NCBI GenBank assembly: GCA_938091995.1
Contig: CALKNZ010000079.1
Location: forward strand, 1-64,000
Direction of reading: 5' to 3'
DNA: 64,000 nucleotides
Origin: an uncultured Luminiphilus sp.
Lineage (GTDB): Bacteria > Pseudomonadota > Gammaproteobacteria > Pseudomonadales > Halieaceae
Shown here: positions 44,914-54,020 of the stretch, in pieces
Layout of the letters: the number at the start of each line of letters is the position of its first letter
Position numbering within the stretch: position 1 is the first letter of the stretch
Made by a program: the position numbers and the translations under genes
Notes under the pieces: model-generated
What the model was told of the DNA's origin: nothing
The model's input: only the letters and a program-made list of their open reading frames with translations
The model's database searches: none

Positions 44914-45741
44914 TTACGCATCTAAAATTCGCTTCGGATGCATTCCATCCACGTATCCCATAAATGGCGCATGAATCGAATAACCCAATAACGCCTGCAC
45001 TCGTACAGGAAAACGGGCAACTTGCTCAGGTTCCATCGTAAGAAGCATCGTTTCTAAGGGACGTAACCACCCCGCACAATACTGCGGGGTAATAATTAGC
45101 CTTGACTCATCTGAGCGGTTCGCGCCGCCACGATGCCACAAATCGCCCCTGGCCACCATAAGGGAACCCGCTGTCAGCGTGACCTTCTTTGCCGCACTAT
45201 GAAATCCATAATCCTTGTGATCTTGGGGGCTCTCGTGGGCCTCAAAATCCAAATCCCTCAAGGCGCCGGGCAGGTCATGTTCGGCCCAAAGGTGAGACCC
45301 GGGAAGCACCTCAGTCGCGCCGTTTTCAACGGTTGTGTCCGACAGGGCCCAGAAAGCCGAAATTCCCAGAACATCATGGGGTGGCTTAAGGGGAACATGA
45401 CCATCGTCAGTATGCCAAGGCTGAGCACTCTCTCCCGGAAGAAGGTCAATAGCCAGACAGGCAGACAACAGACAGCTCTCTCCTAGAAAATGTTCGGCAA
45501 TACCCAATGCCAAGGGGTGCGCAATCAGGTCGGCAAATATAGGATCTTTGGCGAGCATCGCGTAAACACGGTGACTGCGTGTGCCCTCAAAAACATTACG
45601 CCCGCGAGGGCCAGTGTTCAGCCAGGGCTGAAGCGCAGCCCGATAACCGGCGAGCTGTTCCGTGGGAAGCACATCGGCGACAACGGTGTAGCCCACTTCC
45701 TGAATAGACGCGCAATGCGCGGCGAACGCGTTCTGATCCAT
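44914..45741 (-). CDS. Phytanoyl-CoA dioxygenase (PhyH) family protein
   Basis: 275 residues from ATG 45741; starts at GTG 45753 or TTG 45759 are possible and have slightly better spacing. The Fe(II)/2-oxoglutarate fold is shown by HTDDGH (metal His and Asp) near residue 115, the distal His in DLWHRGGANRSDE and the 2-oxoglutarate Arg in SRLIITPQY. These enzymes hydroxylate small molecules, including ectoine and N- or O-alkyl compounds. It is not EctD by sequence. Downstream aldehyde dehydrogenase may act in the same route. Confidence 0.85.
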   Translation of the reverse strand: MDQNAFAAHCASIQEVGYTVVADVLPTEQLAGYRAALQPWLNTGPRGRNVFEGTRSHRVYAMLAKDPIFADLIAHPLALGIAEHFLGESCLLSACLAIDLLPGESAQPWHTDDGHVPLKPPHDVLGISAFWALSDTTVENGATEVLPGSHLWAEHDLPGALRDLDFEAHESPQDHKDYGFHSAAKKVTLTAGSLMVARGDLWHRGGANRSDESRLIITPQYCAGWLRPLETMLLTMEPEQVARFPVRVQALLGYSIHAPFMGYVDGMHPKRILDA

Positions 45742-45888
45742 CTCACCGTGCACAGCCAATCCCGACCATTACAGCCCTATGCCATGTGCCTGACAGCCGG
45801 AGGGACCCGATGGCCCCATCAAAGCAAACGCGAGGGAAGCGACTAAAACCCACCTTTATCCTTGCTAGCCAAGAGGTGCTTAAGCCTG

Positions 45889-46356
45889 TCATTGAAGGTC
45901 ACAAATACCCTCTGAAAGGCAGTTTGAGGCATTTTCAGTGATATGCCAGAGTAACCTACCGCCCTTAACAGCCGCAGCACCGTATTGAATGAAGGCATCC
46001 GAACCGTCAGAAAGATTAACCGTCATGCTATAGAGCCTAACCTGTGTTGTATATGGGGTATTCTGGGTGTAGATCCGAACGTCTACACCGGGTAAACCGT
46101 TGATGGCACTGGCAATCCCTCCATGTGATTTATCGCACTTTCGAAGATCGCCCTCTAGGTCCCAGCAGAGTTCAAAAGCCAGTTTTAGCGCATCCCAATC
46201 TTCAATCACTTGAGCGAACTCTGAGCGCTTGACGTAATTTTGATAGGCAGGGAGTGCCACGACAGCCAGAATTCCAATGATGGCAATCACCACCATCAGC
46301 TCGATCAACGAAAAGCCACCCGCTGAGTGCAGCCCTTTAGTGTGCCGTTTTTGCAT
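45889..46356 (-). CDS. Type IV pilin-like protein (prepilin)
   Basis: 155 residues. Class III leader of 14 residues ends in GG; the mature N-terminus is [18 protein letters not shown] with the conserved Glu at +5, cut and methylated by PilD. A globular part of about 110 residues follows, with two Cys at the end ([11 protein letters not shown]) that could form the D-region disulfide. No other pilus genes are in the window, so it is an orphan pilin, major or minor unknown. Confidence 0.9.
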   Translation of the reverse strand: MQKRHTKGLHSAGGFSLIELMVVIAIIGILAVVALPAYQNYVKRSEFAQVIEDWDALKLAFELCWDLEGDLRKCDKSHGGIASAINGLPGVDVRIYTQNTPYTTQVRLYSMTVNLSDGSDAFIQYGAAAVKGGRLLWHITENASNCLSEGICDLQ

Positions 46357-46532
46357 GACAAGTTCTCCAAGAAGCCCTACAAGCCTGAACTGTGCTCAGA
46401 TTCACGCGCCCAAGGCTGCAAAATAAATTGACGATTTAATTATGGTCTGAACAGAGAAAAAAGGACACCTCCTTTCAGCGGCTGCTCGTTTTGGGCATAA
46501 TTCCGCTCCAATGATAAAAAGGTCATACCAAT

Positions 46533-47681
46533 ATGAATCAAGCCGTCAATCTTGACGAGATGCAGCTGTTTCGTGACATGGCAAGACGTGCCTTTGAAAA
46601 AGAGATCTCACCACATTACGAACAGTGGGAAGAGAACCATATGGTGCCTCGTGAACTCTGGAATACCCTAGGCACAGCGGGACTATTATGCCCGGATGTT
46701 GCCGAGGAATACGGCGGCGCCGGCACAACTCCCCACGTCACACTTGCCATGATAGAAGAGCTGTCTTACATGTGCTTTGGAGGGTTTGCCTCGGCTTACG
46801 GGATCCACTCTAATATCATCGCGCCCTACTTAAGCCGGCATGGCACACCAGAACAAAAAGCGCACTGGCTGCCCAAAATGGTGACTGGCGAGTGTGTTGG
46901 AGCTCTCGCCATGACCGAACCAGGCGCGGGCTCAGACGTACAAAGCATTCGCACCAACGCGGTTCGCGATGGCGATGAGTGGGTATTAAACGGATCAAAA
47001 ATATTTATCACTAATGGCATTCACGCTGACCTAGTTATCGTTGCCGCCATCACTGACCCGGGTAAAGGTGCCAAGGGCACTTCGCTATTCCTCGTCGACG
47101 CCCACGCACCGGGCTTCGAAAAATCCAAAAAGATCGAAAAAATCGGTCAGCATACGTCCGATACGGCACTACTATTTTTTACCGACGTGCGCCTACCTGC
47201 CAATGCCCTACTTGGGGAGGCTAACAAGGGATTTGCGATTCTCATGGATGAACTGCCCAGAGAACGATTGGGCATTGCGGCTCAGGCTGTGGCTGCCTCT
47301 GAGGGTGCTCTCGACGTTACCGTTGAGTACGTTAAAGAACGTGAAGCCTTTGGACAAAAAGTAGGTAGCTTTCAAAACACCCGGTTCAAGCTGGCTGATG
47401 TAAAAACAGATATCGCCATTAATCGCGCGTTTTATGAGAAGTGCACTGAAAAATATGCCAACGATGATCTCAGCAGCGAAGAAGCCGCAATGCTAAAGCT
47501 CGCCAGTTGTGAAATGCAGTGCCGAGTTGCTGACCAGTGTTTGCAGTGCTTTGGTGGTTACGGCTACACCACGGAATACCCCATCTCCCGTTTTTATGTG
47601 GACGCTCGCATTCAGCCGATCTATGGCGGTACCTCTGAGATTATGCGAGAACTTGTCGCACGCTCTATTCTAGGTCGGTAA
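46533..47681 (+). CDS. Acyl-CoA dehydrogenase, LCAD-like
   Basis: 382 residues. FAD-dependent alpha,beta-desaturation of an acyl-CoA, passing electrons to ETF. Seen: AMTEPGAGSD near 126, FITNG near 158, REAFGQKVGSFQ and QCFGGYGYTTEYP. At the C-terminus the usual YEGT has Gly (IYGGTSEIMRE), so the catalytic base is not there; a Glu in LPRERLG (E244) fills that role as in long-chain and isovaleryl enzymes. Substrate is therefore more likely long or branched acyl-CoA. Followed 5 nt later by the DUF885 start. Confidence 0.93.
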   Translation: MNQAVNLDEMQLFRDMARRAFEKEISPHYEQWEENHMVPRELWNTLGTAGLLCPDVAEEYGGAGTTPHVTLAMIEELSYMCFGGFASAYGIHSNIIAPYLSRHGTPEQKAHWLPKMVTGECVGALAMTEPGAGSDVQSIRTNAVRDGDEWVLNGSKIFITNGIHADLVIVAAITDPGKGAKGTSLFLVDAHAPGFEKSKKIEKIGQHTSDTALLFFTDVRLPANALLGEANKGFAILMDELPRERLGIAAQAVAASEGALDVTVEYVKEREAFGQKVGSFQNTRFKLADVKTDIAINRAFYEKCTEKYANDDLSSEEAAMLKLASCEMQCRVADQCLQCFGGYGYTTEYPISRFYVDARIQPIYGGTSEIMRELVARSILGR

Positions 47682-47686
47682 TAAAA

Positions 47687-49471
47687 ATGAATCGTCAAAA
47701 AGGTCGATTAAACCGCCTGCTGGGCGGTTTTTTTGTATTTTTCGTATCCATCACTTCAAACCCTTTAGTAGCCAGCGACAAAGCGGTTGCAGCAGTCATT
47801 GCACAACACTGGTCCTGGAGCCTCGAGAACTATCCAGAAATGCGACTGGGCTATGGCGATCGCTCGGGGAATGCTCAGTGGACCGACATGAGTTTAGCAG
47901 CACAGACCCAGCGGCAAGAGGCCCTGAATGCTTTTTCACAGCAACTGACCTTTATTGAACCGGCCAGCCTATCTAGTCAAGCTCGCCTTAACCGCAGCAT
48001 GTTACTGCGAGAGATTAACGATGAAAGGACTGCCTACCAGCAAGGCTTGCACTTAATGCCCATCAACATGCGATCGGGTCCACAGCACGCCCATGGCATG
48101 GCAGAACGTCTACCTTTTAATGACGAGCAAGACTACCAGGACTGGCTCACTCGACTGCGCGCACTGCCAGAGCGTCTCCAGCAGTACCGGGGTATTCTGA
48201 CAGAGGGGATGGCCAAAAATAGAGTTCAAGCCGCCATTATTATGCAGCGGGTTCCAGAACAGATTGCAAGGGTCATTACCAGCACTCCTGAGAGTAGTCC
48301 TTTTTACAAGGCATTTATTGAAATGCCGGCGAGCATAGACCCCGCAACAGCCAGCGCCTTGCAAGCTGAGGCCAGAGCCGTCATCACCGAGGTGTTGAAC
48401 CCCGCTTATCGTGAATTTGGCGAATTTATGCGCGACGACTATCTCCCCGCGAGTCGACCTGAGCCTGGCATCGGTAGCCTTGAGGGCGGCAAAGCGGCTT
48501 ATCGCTTTCTGGTACAGCACTTCACCACGACGGATCTCTCCCCCGAGATCATCCATCAGATCGGTCTTGATGAGGTCGCGCGAATTCGTGTGGAAATGGA
48601 GGAAGTCATTGCCGAAGTCGGGTTTGAAGGCAATCTCGCGGCCTTCAACAACTTTCTTCGCACTGATCCACAGTTTTACTACGACACACCAGAGGAACTT
48701 CTTGAAGGTTATCAAGCGGTGGCCAAGCGCCTAGACCCAGAGCTGGTGAAACTTTTCGGCAAATTGCCGCGAACACCCTATGGTGTGCGGCCCATTCCCG
48801 ATGAAATCGCCCCCGACACTACCACCGCCTACTACATGCCTCCAACGCCCGATGGTAAGCGCCCGGGTTGGTATTACGTAAACCTCTATCAACCGGAAGT
48901 TCGCCCCAAGTTTGAGATGGAAGTTCTTAGCGTCCATGAGAGTGTACCGGGGCATCACCTGCAAATAGCTCTGGCTGGGGAACTCACAGACCTACCCGAG
49001 TTTAGACAGCGCAGTGGCGTTACCGCCTTCGTTGAGGGCTGGGGCTTGTATTCTGAACGTCTGGGTTACGACATGGGTCTATACCAAAACCCCTACTCTC
49101 GATACGGTCAATTGGTTTATGACATGTGGCGCGCCGTTCGTTTAGTGGTGGATACGGGACTACATTATTTTGGTTGGAGCCGACAACGTGCCATTGATTT
49201 TTTTCTAGATAATGCCGCCAAGACCGAGGCCGATATCGTCAACGAAATTGATCGTTACATTGGCTGGCCAGGGCAGGCTTTAGCCTACAAAATTGGTCAA
49301 CTAAAAATGCTAGAGCTGCGGCAAGAGGCTGAAGTCGCTCTGGGTGATGCCTTCGACATTCGGGCTTTTCACGACCACTTACTCGGCGCCGGCGCAATTC
49401 CTCTTGACGCCCTTGAGTCGCGCATGGATACGTGGCTGAGCGTCCAACTCACAGCGCAAAAAAGCCCTTGA
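47687..49471 (+). CDS. DUF885 family secreted protein (putative metallopeptidase)
   Basis: 594 residues. Signal peptide of about 29 residues: basic NRQKGRLNR, hydrophobic core, ending PLVAS. The DUF885 signature HESVPGHHLQ near 422 resembles a zinc HExxH variant, with a downstream EGWGLYSERLGYDMGLY motif; members are predicted metallopeptidases of the periplasm. No clear ribosome-binding site; the start is 5 nt after the previous stop, so reinitiation is likely. Codons about 9-16 form an intrinsic terminator (see separate entry). No later start keeps the signal peptide. Confidence 0.88.
   Translation: MNRQKGRLNRLLGGFFVFFVSITSNPLVASDKAVAAVIAQHWSWSLENYPEMRLGYGDRSGNAQWTDMSLAAQTQRQEALNAFSQQLTFIEPASLSSQARLNRSMLLREINDERTAYQQGLHLMPINMRSGPQHAHGMAERLPFNDEQDYQDWLTRLRALPERLQQYRGILTEGMAKNRVQAAIIMQRVPEQIARVITSTPESSPFYKAFIEMPASIDPATASALQAEARAVITEVLNPAYREFGEFMRDDYLPASRPEPGIGSLEGGKAAYRFLVQHFTTTDLSPEIIHQIGLDEVARIRVEMEEVIAEVGFEGNLAAFNNFLRTDPQFYYDTPEELLEGYQAVAKRLDPELVKLFGKLPRTPYGVRPIPDEIAPDTTTAYYMPPTPDGKRPGWYYVNLYQPEVRPKFEMEVLSVHESVPGHHLQIALAGELTDLPEFRQRSGVTAFVEGWGLYSERLGYDMGLYQNPYSRYGQLVYDMWRAVRLVVDTGLHYFGWSRQRAIDFFLDNAAKTEADIVNEIDRYIGWPGQALAYKIGQLKMLELRQEAEVALGDAFDIRAFHDHLLGAGAIPLDALESRMDTWLSVQLTAQKSP
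47710..47734 (+). terminator. Intrinsic terminator embedded in the DUF885 signal-peptide codons
   Basis: AAACCGCC, 5-nt loop, GGCGGTTT (perfect 8-bp stem) running into seven T residues (47728-47734). It is 29 nt after the acyl-CoA dehydrogenase stop and wholly inside the first 16 codons of the DUF885 gene. Confidence 0.85.
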
Positions 49472-49571
49472 GCCTTTGACTCACCACCCTTCTCTGAGGG
49501 TTGTCGCTCACTAGCATCGGTAGCACTTTTTTTAAAAGCCAACCTACATAGCAAGAAGACACTCATCGCAT

Positions 49572-50384
49572 TTATTTGAGGTCTAGGGAGCCCACAATGT
49601 CGGCAACGGCATAGGTAATAGACTGCCCGGTTATCCTAACCCTATCGCCAGCTAACACGCAGTGCAACTCGCCACCCCGGTCAGAAACTTGGGCCGCATT
49701 AAGCGCGTTGCAGCCCAGCTTTGCTGCCCAATAGGGCGTTAGAACACAGTGAGCTGAACCCGTCACAGGGTCTTCGTTAACCCGCAAATTAGGCGCAAAA
49801 AACCGGGACACAAAATCATGCCGGTCACCCCGAGCAGTGACGATTACCGCATGATCTACCGCCGCAGCAATACCGGGAAAATCTGGATCGATACTCCTCA
49901 ACACTGCTTCACTTTCAACCTCATAGAGCGCCTTCCAAGGATGAATCTTGGGAATAGCCGCAGCGATAATTGGCACCTGCAATGCGGATGCAAGCGCAGG
50001 CTCAACGTCATGGGGCTGGGGCGTCAGCGAAGGGAAATCGAGTTCTACAGCGTCATCAGCATATTGTGCCCTGAGCTCACCACTAAAGCGGGTTGAGAAA
50101 GTGACTCTATCCCCTTGAAATCCCAAGTGGGCTCTCAGCACATGCGCCGAGGCCAATGTTGCATGACCGCAAAGTTGTACCTCGGCCCCGGGTGTAAACC
50201 AACGGAGGTCGTACTCGCCCGGCCCTGTGCAGACAAAAAAGGCGGTTTCCGAGAGATTGTGTTGGGCCGCAATGGCCAGCAGCGTCTCATCAGAGAGCCA
50301 GTGATCCAAGGGCATGACAGCCGCGGGGTTGCCGCCAAAGGTGGTTTGGGTAAAAGCATTAACAATATAAAGGGGTGAGGCCAT
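49572..50384 (-). CDS. PhzF family isomerase-like protein
   Basis: 270 residues with the two-lobed diaminopimelate-epimerase fold of PhzF: VNAFTQTTFGGNPAAV at the start, catalytic Glu in NLSETAFF (E46), CGHATLASAHVL, and the second-lobe FAPNLRVNEDPVTGSAHC. Members isomerise small acids; only the phenazine enzyme is well understood and no other phz genes are here. Its ATG overlaps the stop of the DmdC-like gene by one base. Confidence 0.93.
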   Translation of the reverse strand: MASPLYIVNAFTQTTFGGNPAAVMPLDHWLSDETLLAIAAQHNLSETAFFVCTGPGEYDLRWFTPGAEVQLCGHATLASAHVLRAHLGFQGDRVTFSTRFSGELRAQYADDAVELDFPSLTPQPHDVEPALASALQVPIIAAAIPKIHPWKALYEVESEAVLRSIDPDFPGIAAAVDHAVIVTARGDRHDFVSRFFAPNLRVNEDPVTGSAHCVLTPYWAAKLGCNALNAAQVSDRGGELHCVLAGDRVRITGQSITYAVADIVGSLDLK

Positions 50385-52189
50385 CAGAACCAGGCTGCTT
50401 CCATGGCATAAGTCGTATCGTCCATGTCACTGAGCAACTCTGCCCAAACCTGGGTTTGTGGCAGCTCCCAACGCGCAAAATACAACATGCTTTGCAGCTT
50501 CCCTTTATAAAACGCAGTGTCATCTGAGTGCGCTGCATGTGTTAGAGCATCTGACGCAACGAGCCCTTGGCGCAGCCACATCCAACCAATCACCACATGC
50601 CCAAAGAACTCAAGATATTTGGCGGAGTTTGCCATCACCAGATCGATATCATGTTGCATCATGCCACCTAGGAGCACCTCCGTAGTGCTCTTCAGGTGGC
50701 TCAAAGCGGTCTGTAGAGCGGTTACCATCGGCGCACAATCAGCTACCCCCTCGGCGGCTTGTAGGGTGGTTTCAATAGCTTTCAAGCATGCCTGATACCC
50801 AGCCAATCCGTTTTGCGGTACTTTCCTGCCCAGCAAATCAATCGATTGAATGCCTGTAGTTCCCTCATGGATTGGATTTAGACGATTGTCTCGGTACATT
50901 AATTCAACAGGATGCTCATTGGTGTAGCCAGCGCCACCCAGGACTTGAATGGCGAGATCGTTGGCCTTAGGACCGTATTCTGAAGGCCAGGTCTTAACAA
51001 TAGGCGTCAGAAAATCGAGCAACTCAAAGGCCGATTCACGCCCACTTTGATCCGGATGCGTCTTCCAGTCATCAACCAGTTGCGAGGCGAATAAGCACAA
51101 GCTCCATGCTCCCTCGGCATACGCTTTTTGAGCGAGCAACATTCGCCGCACGTCAGCGTGTTCTATCAACATAACCGGATCTGCCAGCGGGTCCTTGGAG
51201 GAGGGTTTGCGCCCTTGTGGGCGCTCTTTTGCATAGTCCAGACTGTACTGGTAGCCCGCCATTGCAAGAGTTGCACCACTGGTTCCTACCATCACCCGGG
51301 CTTCGTTCATCATGTGAAACATATAGCGCAGGCCTTGATGCGGCTCGCCGACCAGATACGCCACAGCGCCCTCTCCCTCGCCAAAATTGAGTGCCGTGGA
51401 GGTCTGACCCCGGCCACCCATTTTGTGGAACAAACCAGCCAGTTGTACGTCGTTGCGGGCACCCACAGAACCGTCTTCATTGAGGAGGAACTTGGGACAA
51501 ATAAACATCGAGATGCCTTTTACCCCTGGAGGCGCCCCCTCAATACGAGCCAAAACAGCATGCACAATATTACTGGAAAGCTCATGGTCACCGCCCGAAA
51601 TCCAAATTTTGTTACCAAAAATTCGGTAGGTGCCATCGTCCTGGGCCACCGCCTTGGTGCGCATATCGGCCAGGCTTGAGCCTGCCTGAGGTTCTGACAA
51701 CGCCATGGTGCCCGCAAACTCGCCGGTGCGAAGTCTGGGCACCCAGGTATCAACCTGTTCTTGGGAGGCATGGGTCTCGAGGAGGTTAGCATTTGCGGCG
51801 GTGAGCGCGTGAAAACCGTTGGTTGTGCTCGCTGCGGCCGTAACGTAGCCCATGGCGCAGGAGGCCACCACGAGCGGCAACTGCATGCCGCCCATCTCAT
51901 AACTTTGATCTGGACAGATAAGCCCAGCCTCCGCCACCGCATCGTAGGCTGCCTTAATCTCGGGAATCATGACTACCTTTTCTCCGTCCCAGTCAGGCTG
52001 GTTTAAATCAACGGTTTTGCGAATCGGCAGAAAGTAGTCTTCAGCAATTTTTTCCGCAATATCCAAAGCAGCGTTAAAAGACTCGCGGTTGTGATCTTGG
52101 TAACGCTCGCGTTCTTGGAGCGCCTCCACATCGAACATTTCGTAGAGATAGAATTCAAGATCACGTCGAGACAGTAAAGGTGCTGGCAT
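50384..52189 (-). CDS. DmdC-like acyl-CoA dehydrogenase (long form)
   Basis: 601 residues. N-terminal extra helix region (YEMFDVEAL), then the acyl-CoA dehydrogenase core: MALSEPQAGSSLADM, KIWISGGDH, GGRGQTSTALNF, and the catalytic Glu in IHEGTTGIQS. A C-terminal domain of about 130 residues follows, as in 3-methylmercaptopropionyl-CoA dehydrogenase DmdC and related long ACADs. DmdC works in dimethylsulfoniopropionate demethylation, but no dmdA, dmdB or dmdD is visible, so another acyl-CoA is equally possible. Coupled to phzF-like gene by TGATG. Confidence 0.9.
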   Translation of the reverse strand: MPAPLLSRRDLEFYLYEMFDVEALQERERYQDHNRESFNAALDIAEKIAEDYFLPIRKTVDLNQPDWDGEKVVMIPEIKAAYDAVAEAGLICPDQSYEMGGMQLPLVVASCAMGYVTAAASTTNGFHALTAANANLLETHASQEQVDTWVPRLRTGEFAGTMALSEPQAGSSLADMRTKAVAQDDGTYRIFGNKIWISGGDHELSSNIVHAVLARIEGAPPGVKGISMFICPKFLLNEDGSVGARNDVQLAGLFHKMGGRGQTSTALNFGEGEGAVAYLVGEPHQGLRYMFHMMNEARVMVGTSGATLAMAGYQYSLDYAKERPQGRKPSSKDPLADPVMLIEHADVRRMLLAQKAYAEGAWSLCLFASQLVDDWKTHPDQSGRESAFELLDFLTPIVKTWPSEYGPKANDLAIQVLGGAGYTNEHPVELMYRDNRLNPIHEGTTGIQSIDLLGRKVPQNGLAGYQACLKAIETTLQAAEGVADCAPMVTALQTALSHLKSTTEVLLGGMMQHDIDLVMANSAKYLEFFGHVVIGWMWLRQGLVASDALTHAAHSDDTAFYKGKLQSMLYFARWELPQTQVWAELLSDMDDTTYAMEAAWF

Positions 52190-52219
52190 GAGAGATTCCT
52201 AATAGCCTGGCTAAGCTTG

Positions 52220-53299
52220 TTAGTGTGTTGTTTTGGGTAACGGCAAATGACCTGCAGACATCATGTGAAGACTGCCTAACCACAGATCTTCTCTGCAAGG
52301 TGTGGCGCTCGTGATGTAATTATACCCAAGTGCGGGATCCTGAAGGTTAGCGACCACCGAGCCGTCGAGACCAACCCCCAGTACGAAGCTGACAGGAGTA
52401 GCAGCCGCCTCCTGTAACATTGTAGGTAGCACCGAAACCCATTGTCGTAGCCACGGCAAATCGGCTACCGCATCGACCCCGGCCCGCAGTGAGGGCATTG
52501 CTATCCAGAAAGTATTCTTACCGTCAAAATTAATATTATCCGGCGTACCCGGAAGATGCTCGACAAAAATATCCGAGGTGCCCGTATTCGGCCCCTTCAA
52601 CCAAAAGCGCTGAACGCGACCCAGCCCGGTTTCATTAACCAATACGTAGGCATCGTCGGGACCCAGAGCAACACCGTTAGCAAAAAACAATCCGTCAAGT
52701 AATAGTTGTACTGACTGGGTCTGAGGCGAGTAAGCAAATAGTCGCCCGGTCATCGACCCCTCATAAAAATCGAGTAAGTTATTGTGATACTCAAACCGCA
52801 TGGAGGCATCAGAAAAATAGATCGTGCCATTCGCCGCAATATCGAGATCATCAACAAATTGAAGCCGTTGTCCTCGGTACTGATCGACTAGAGTTTCAAC
52901 CCGACCACTCTCATGAATTTTGAGTAATCCTTGATAGGCATCAGCAACAATAAGAGCGCCTTCATGGTCAAAGACCATGCCTAGAGGCCGACCGTTGGTT
53001 TCTGCGAACAGGCCAAGCTCTCCGTCACGATCAAAACGGACAACACGGCCATCCTCAAGCCCGCTATACAGCCAACCATCGGTGCCACAGGCGACATCCT
53101 CAGGCCCGAGCTCGGGCATAGGAATAGTGTCGACCATGGCCAGTCGTTTGTTTACCGCGAAGGCGCCTGTGAGTCCCGGGTTGGGCGGCGCGTTCCAAAC
53201 AACAGGAGCAATGGGAGCGGCCAAGATCGACCAGGCGGCCCAAACGGCTATAACAAGCGCCAACACGCCCATAAGCTGTCTTAATCTTTTGGCTACCAT
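52220..53299 (-). CDS. SMP-30/strictosidine synthase-like beta-propeller protein
   Basis: 359 residues from ATG 53299 (GGAGAAAACG upstream). One N-terminal membrane helix (about 8-30) acts as signal anchor. Then a six-bladed propeller pattern: EDVACGTDGWLYSGLEDGRVVRF, VDDLDIAANGTIYFSDAS, FFANGVALGPDDAYVLVNE, DNINFDGKNTFWIAM. These are lactonase or arylesterase-like repeats with calcium-binding Asp/Asn residues. Substrate unknown. Part of the minus-strand catabolic run. Confidence 0.86.
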   Translation of the reverse strand: MVAKRLRQLMGVLALVIAVWAAWSILAAPIAPVVWNAPPNPGLTGAFAVNKRLAMVDTIPMPELGPEDVACGTDGWLYSGLEDGRVVRFDRDGELGLFAETNGRPLGMVFDHEGALIVADAYQGLLKIHESGRVETLVDQYRGQRLQFVDDLDIAANGTIYFSDASMRFEYHNNLLDFYEGSMTGRLFAYSPQTQSVQLLLDGLFFANGVALGPDDAYVLVNETGLGRVQRFWLKGPNTGTSDIFVEHLPGTPDNINFDGKNTFWIAMPSLRAGVDAVADLPWLRQWVSVLPTMLQEAAATPVSFVLGVGLDGSVVANLQDPALGYNYITSATPCREDLWLGSLHMMSAGHLPLPKTTH

Positions 53300-53380
53300 C
53301 GTTTTCTCCAGTAACAACCCACTACGAATGCTAGGAATTCACCCTATAACGAGCGCCCTAAAGTGCGCACCGGCAAAGCA

Positions 53381-53989
53381 TCACATGCCGTTAGGGTAAC
53401 CGTCCAAGTCAACAACACCGGCAGCTCGCACGCTACCCAGCGCCTCGCTGTAAGCGAGTAGTAATCTCAAACTGTAATCTGCTCGGTCAACAAAGTAGGT
53501 ATGGGCCTCTGGGTCGTTCTCCGTAGAGTTGGCATTAAACACCTTGCCAACGTTGCGCACGACCAATTGCTCCGGGATGTAACACAGACGATTATTTTTG
53601 TAACTGCTAGTGCGCAGCTCCGATACGACATAGGCGCCCCCATCACCGCCAGAGACCGCCGCTATCAATGCCGGTTTGTGCGCAAGCCCCGACTGTACGT
53701 TACACAGTAGAAAGAAGTTCTTCAGAGCCGAGGTGGCCATACCGTGCCACTCAGGGCTGACAATTAAAAACCCATCGGAGCTTTGTAGCTGCTCTACCAA
53801 ACCGGGGAGAAATGCCCATTGTCCCTCGCCACTGCCCAAATTTTCATCCCATAACGGCAGAGGATCATGCGCTAGGTCATGCAGCCAGGTCTCAGCACCC
53901 ATTGATTGAAGCTGCTGTTCTAAATAGAGCCCAACCTTTCGACTTTGTGAATCACGACGATGACTGCCAACAACAATACCAATTTTCAA
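53381..53989 (-). CDS. NADPH-dependent FMN reductase family protein
   Basis: 202 residues with a flavodoxin-like fold: N-terminal phosphate loop IVVGSHRRDSQSRKV, ISPEWHGMATSALKNFF, and VSGGDGGAYVVSEL. Related to SsuE/ArsH-type FMN reductases that supply reduced flavin or reduce quinones and metals. It lies between a class III aminotransferase (31 nt upstream) and the SMP-30-like gene. Confidence 0.88.
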   Translation of the reverse strand: MKIGIVVGSHRRDSQSRKVGLYLEQQLQSMGAETWLHDLAHDPLPLWDENLGSGEGQWAFLPGLVEQLQSSDGFLIVSPEWHGMATSALKNFFLLCNVQSGLAHKPALIAAVSGGDGGAYVVSELRTSSYKNNRLCYIPEQLVVRNVGKVFNANSTENDPEAHTYFVDRADYSLRLLLAYSEALGSVRAAGVVDLDGYPNGM

Positions 53990-54020
53990 CTTATAAGCTC
54001 CTGCTCTGAGTAAAACTCCA

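Noticed and set aside
48110-48715. Minus-strand 201-codon ORF inside the DUF885 gene
   Set aside because: Antisense shadow of the DUF885 coding sequence; composition looks random.
51128-51679. Plus-strand 183-codon ORF inside the DmdC-like gene
   Set aside because: Antisense shadow of a conserved acyl-CoA dehydrogenase; no ribosome-binding site.
50384-52189. Full DMSP demethylation (dmd) cluster
   Set aside because: Only a DmdC-like gene is present; no dmdA, dmdB or dmdD nearby.
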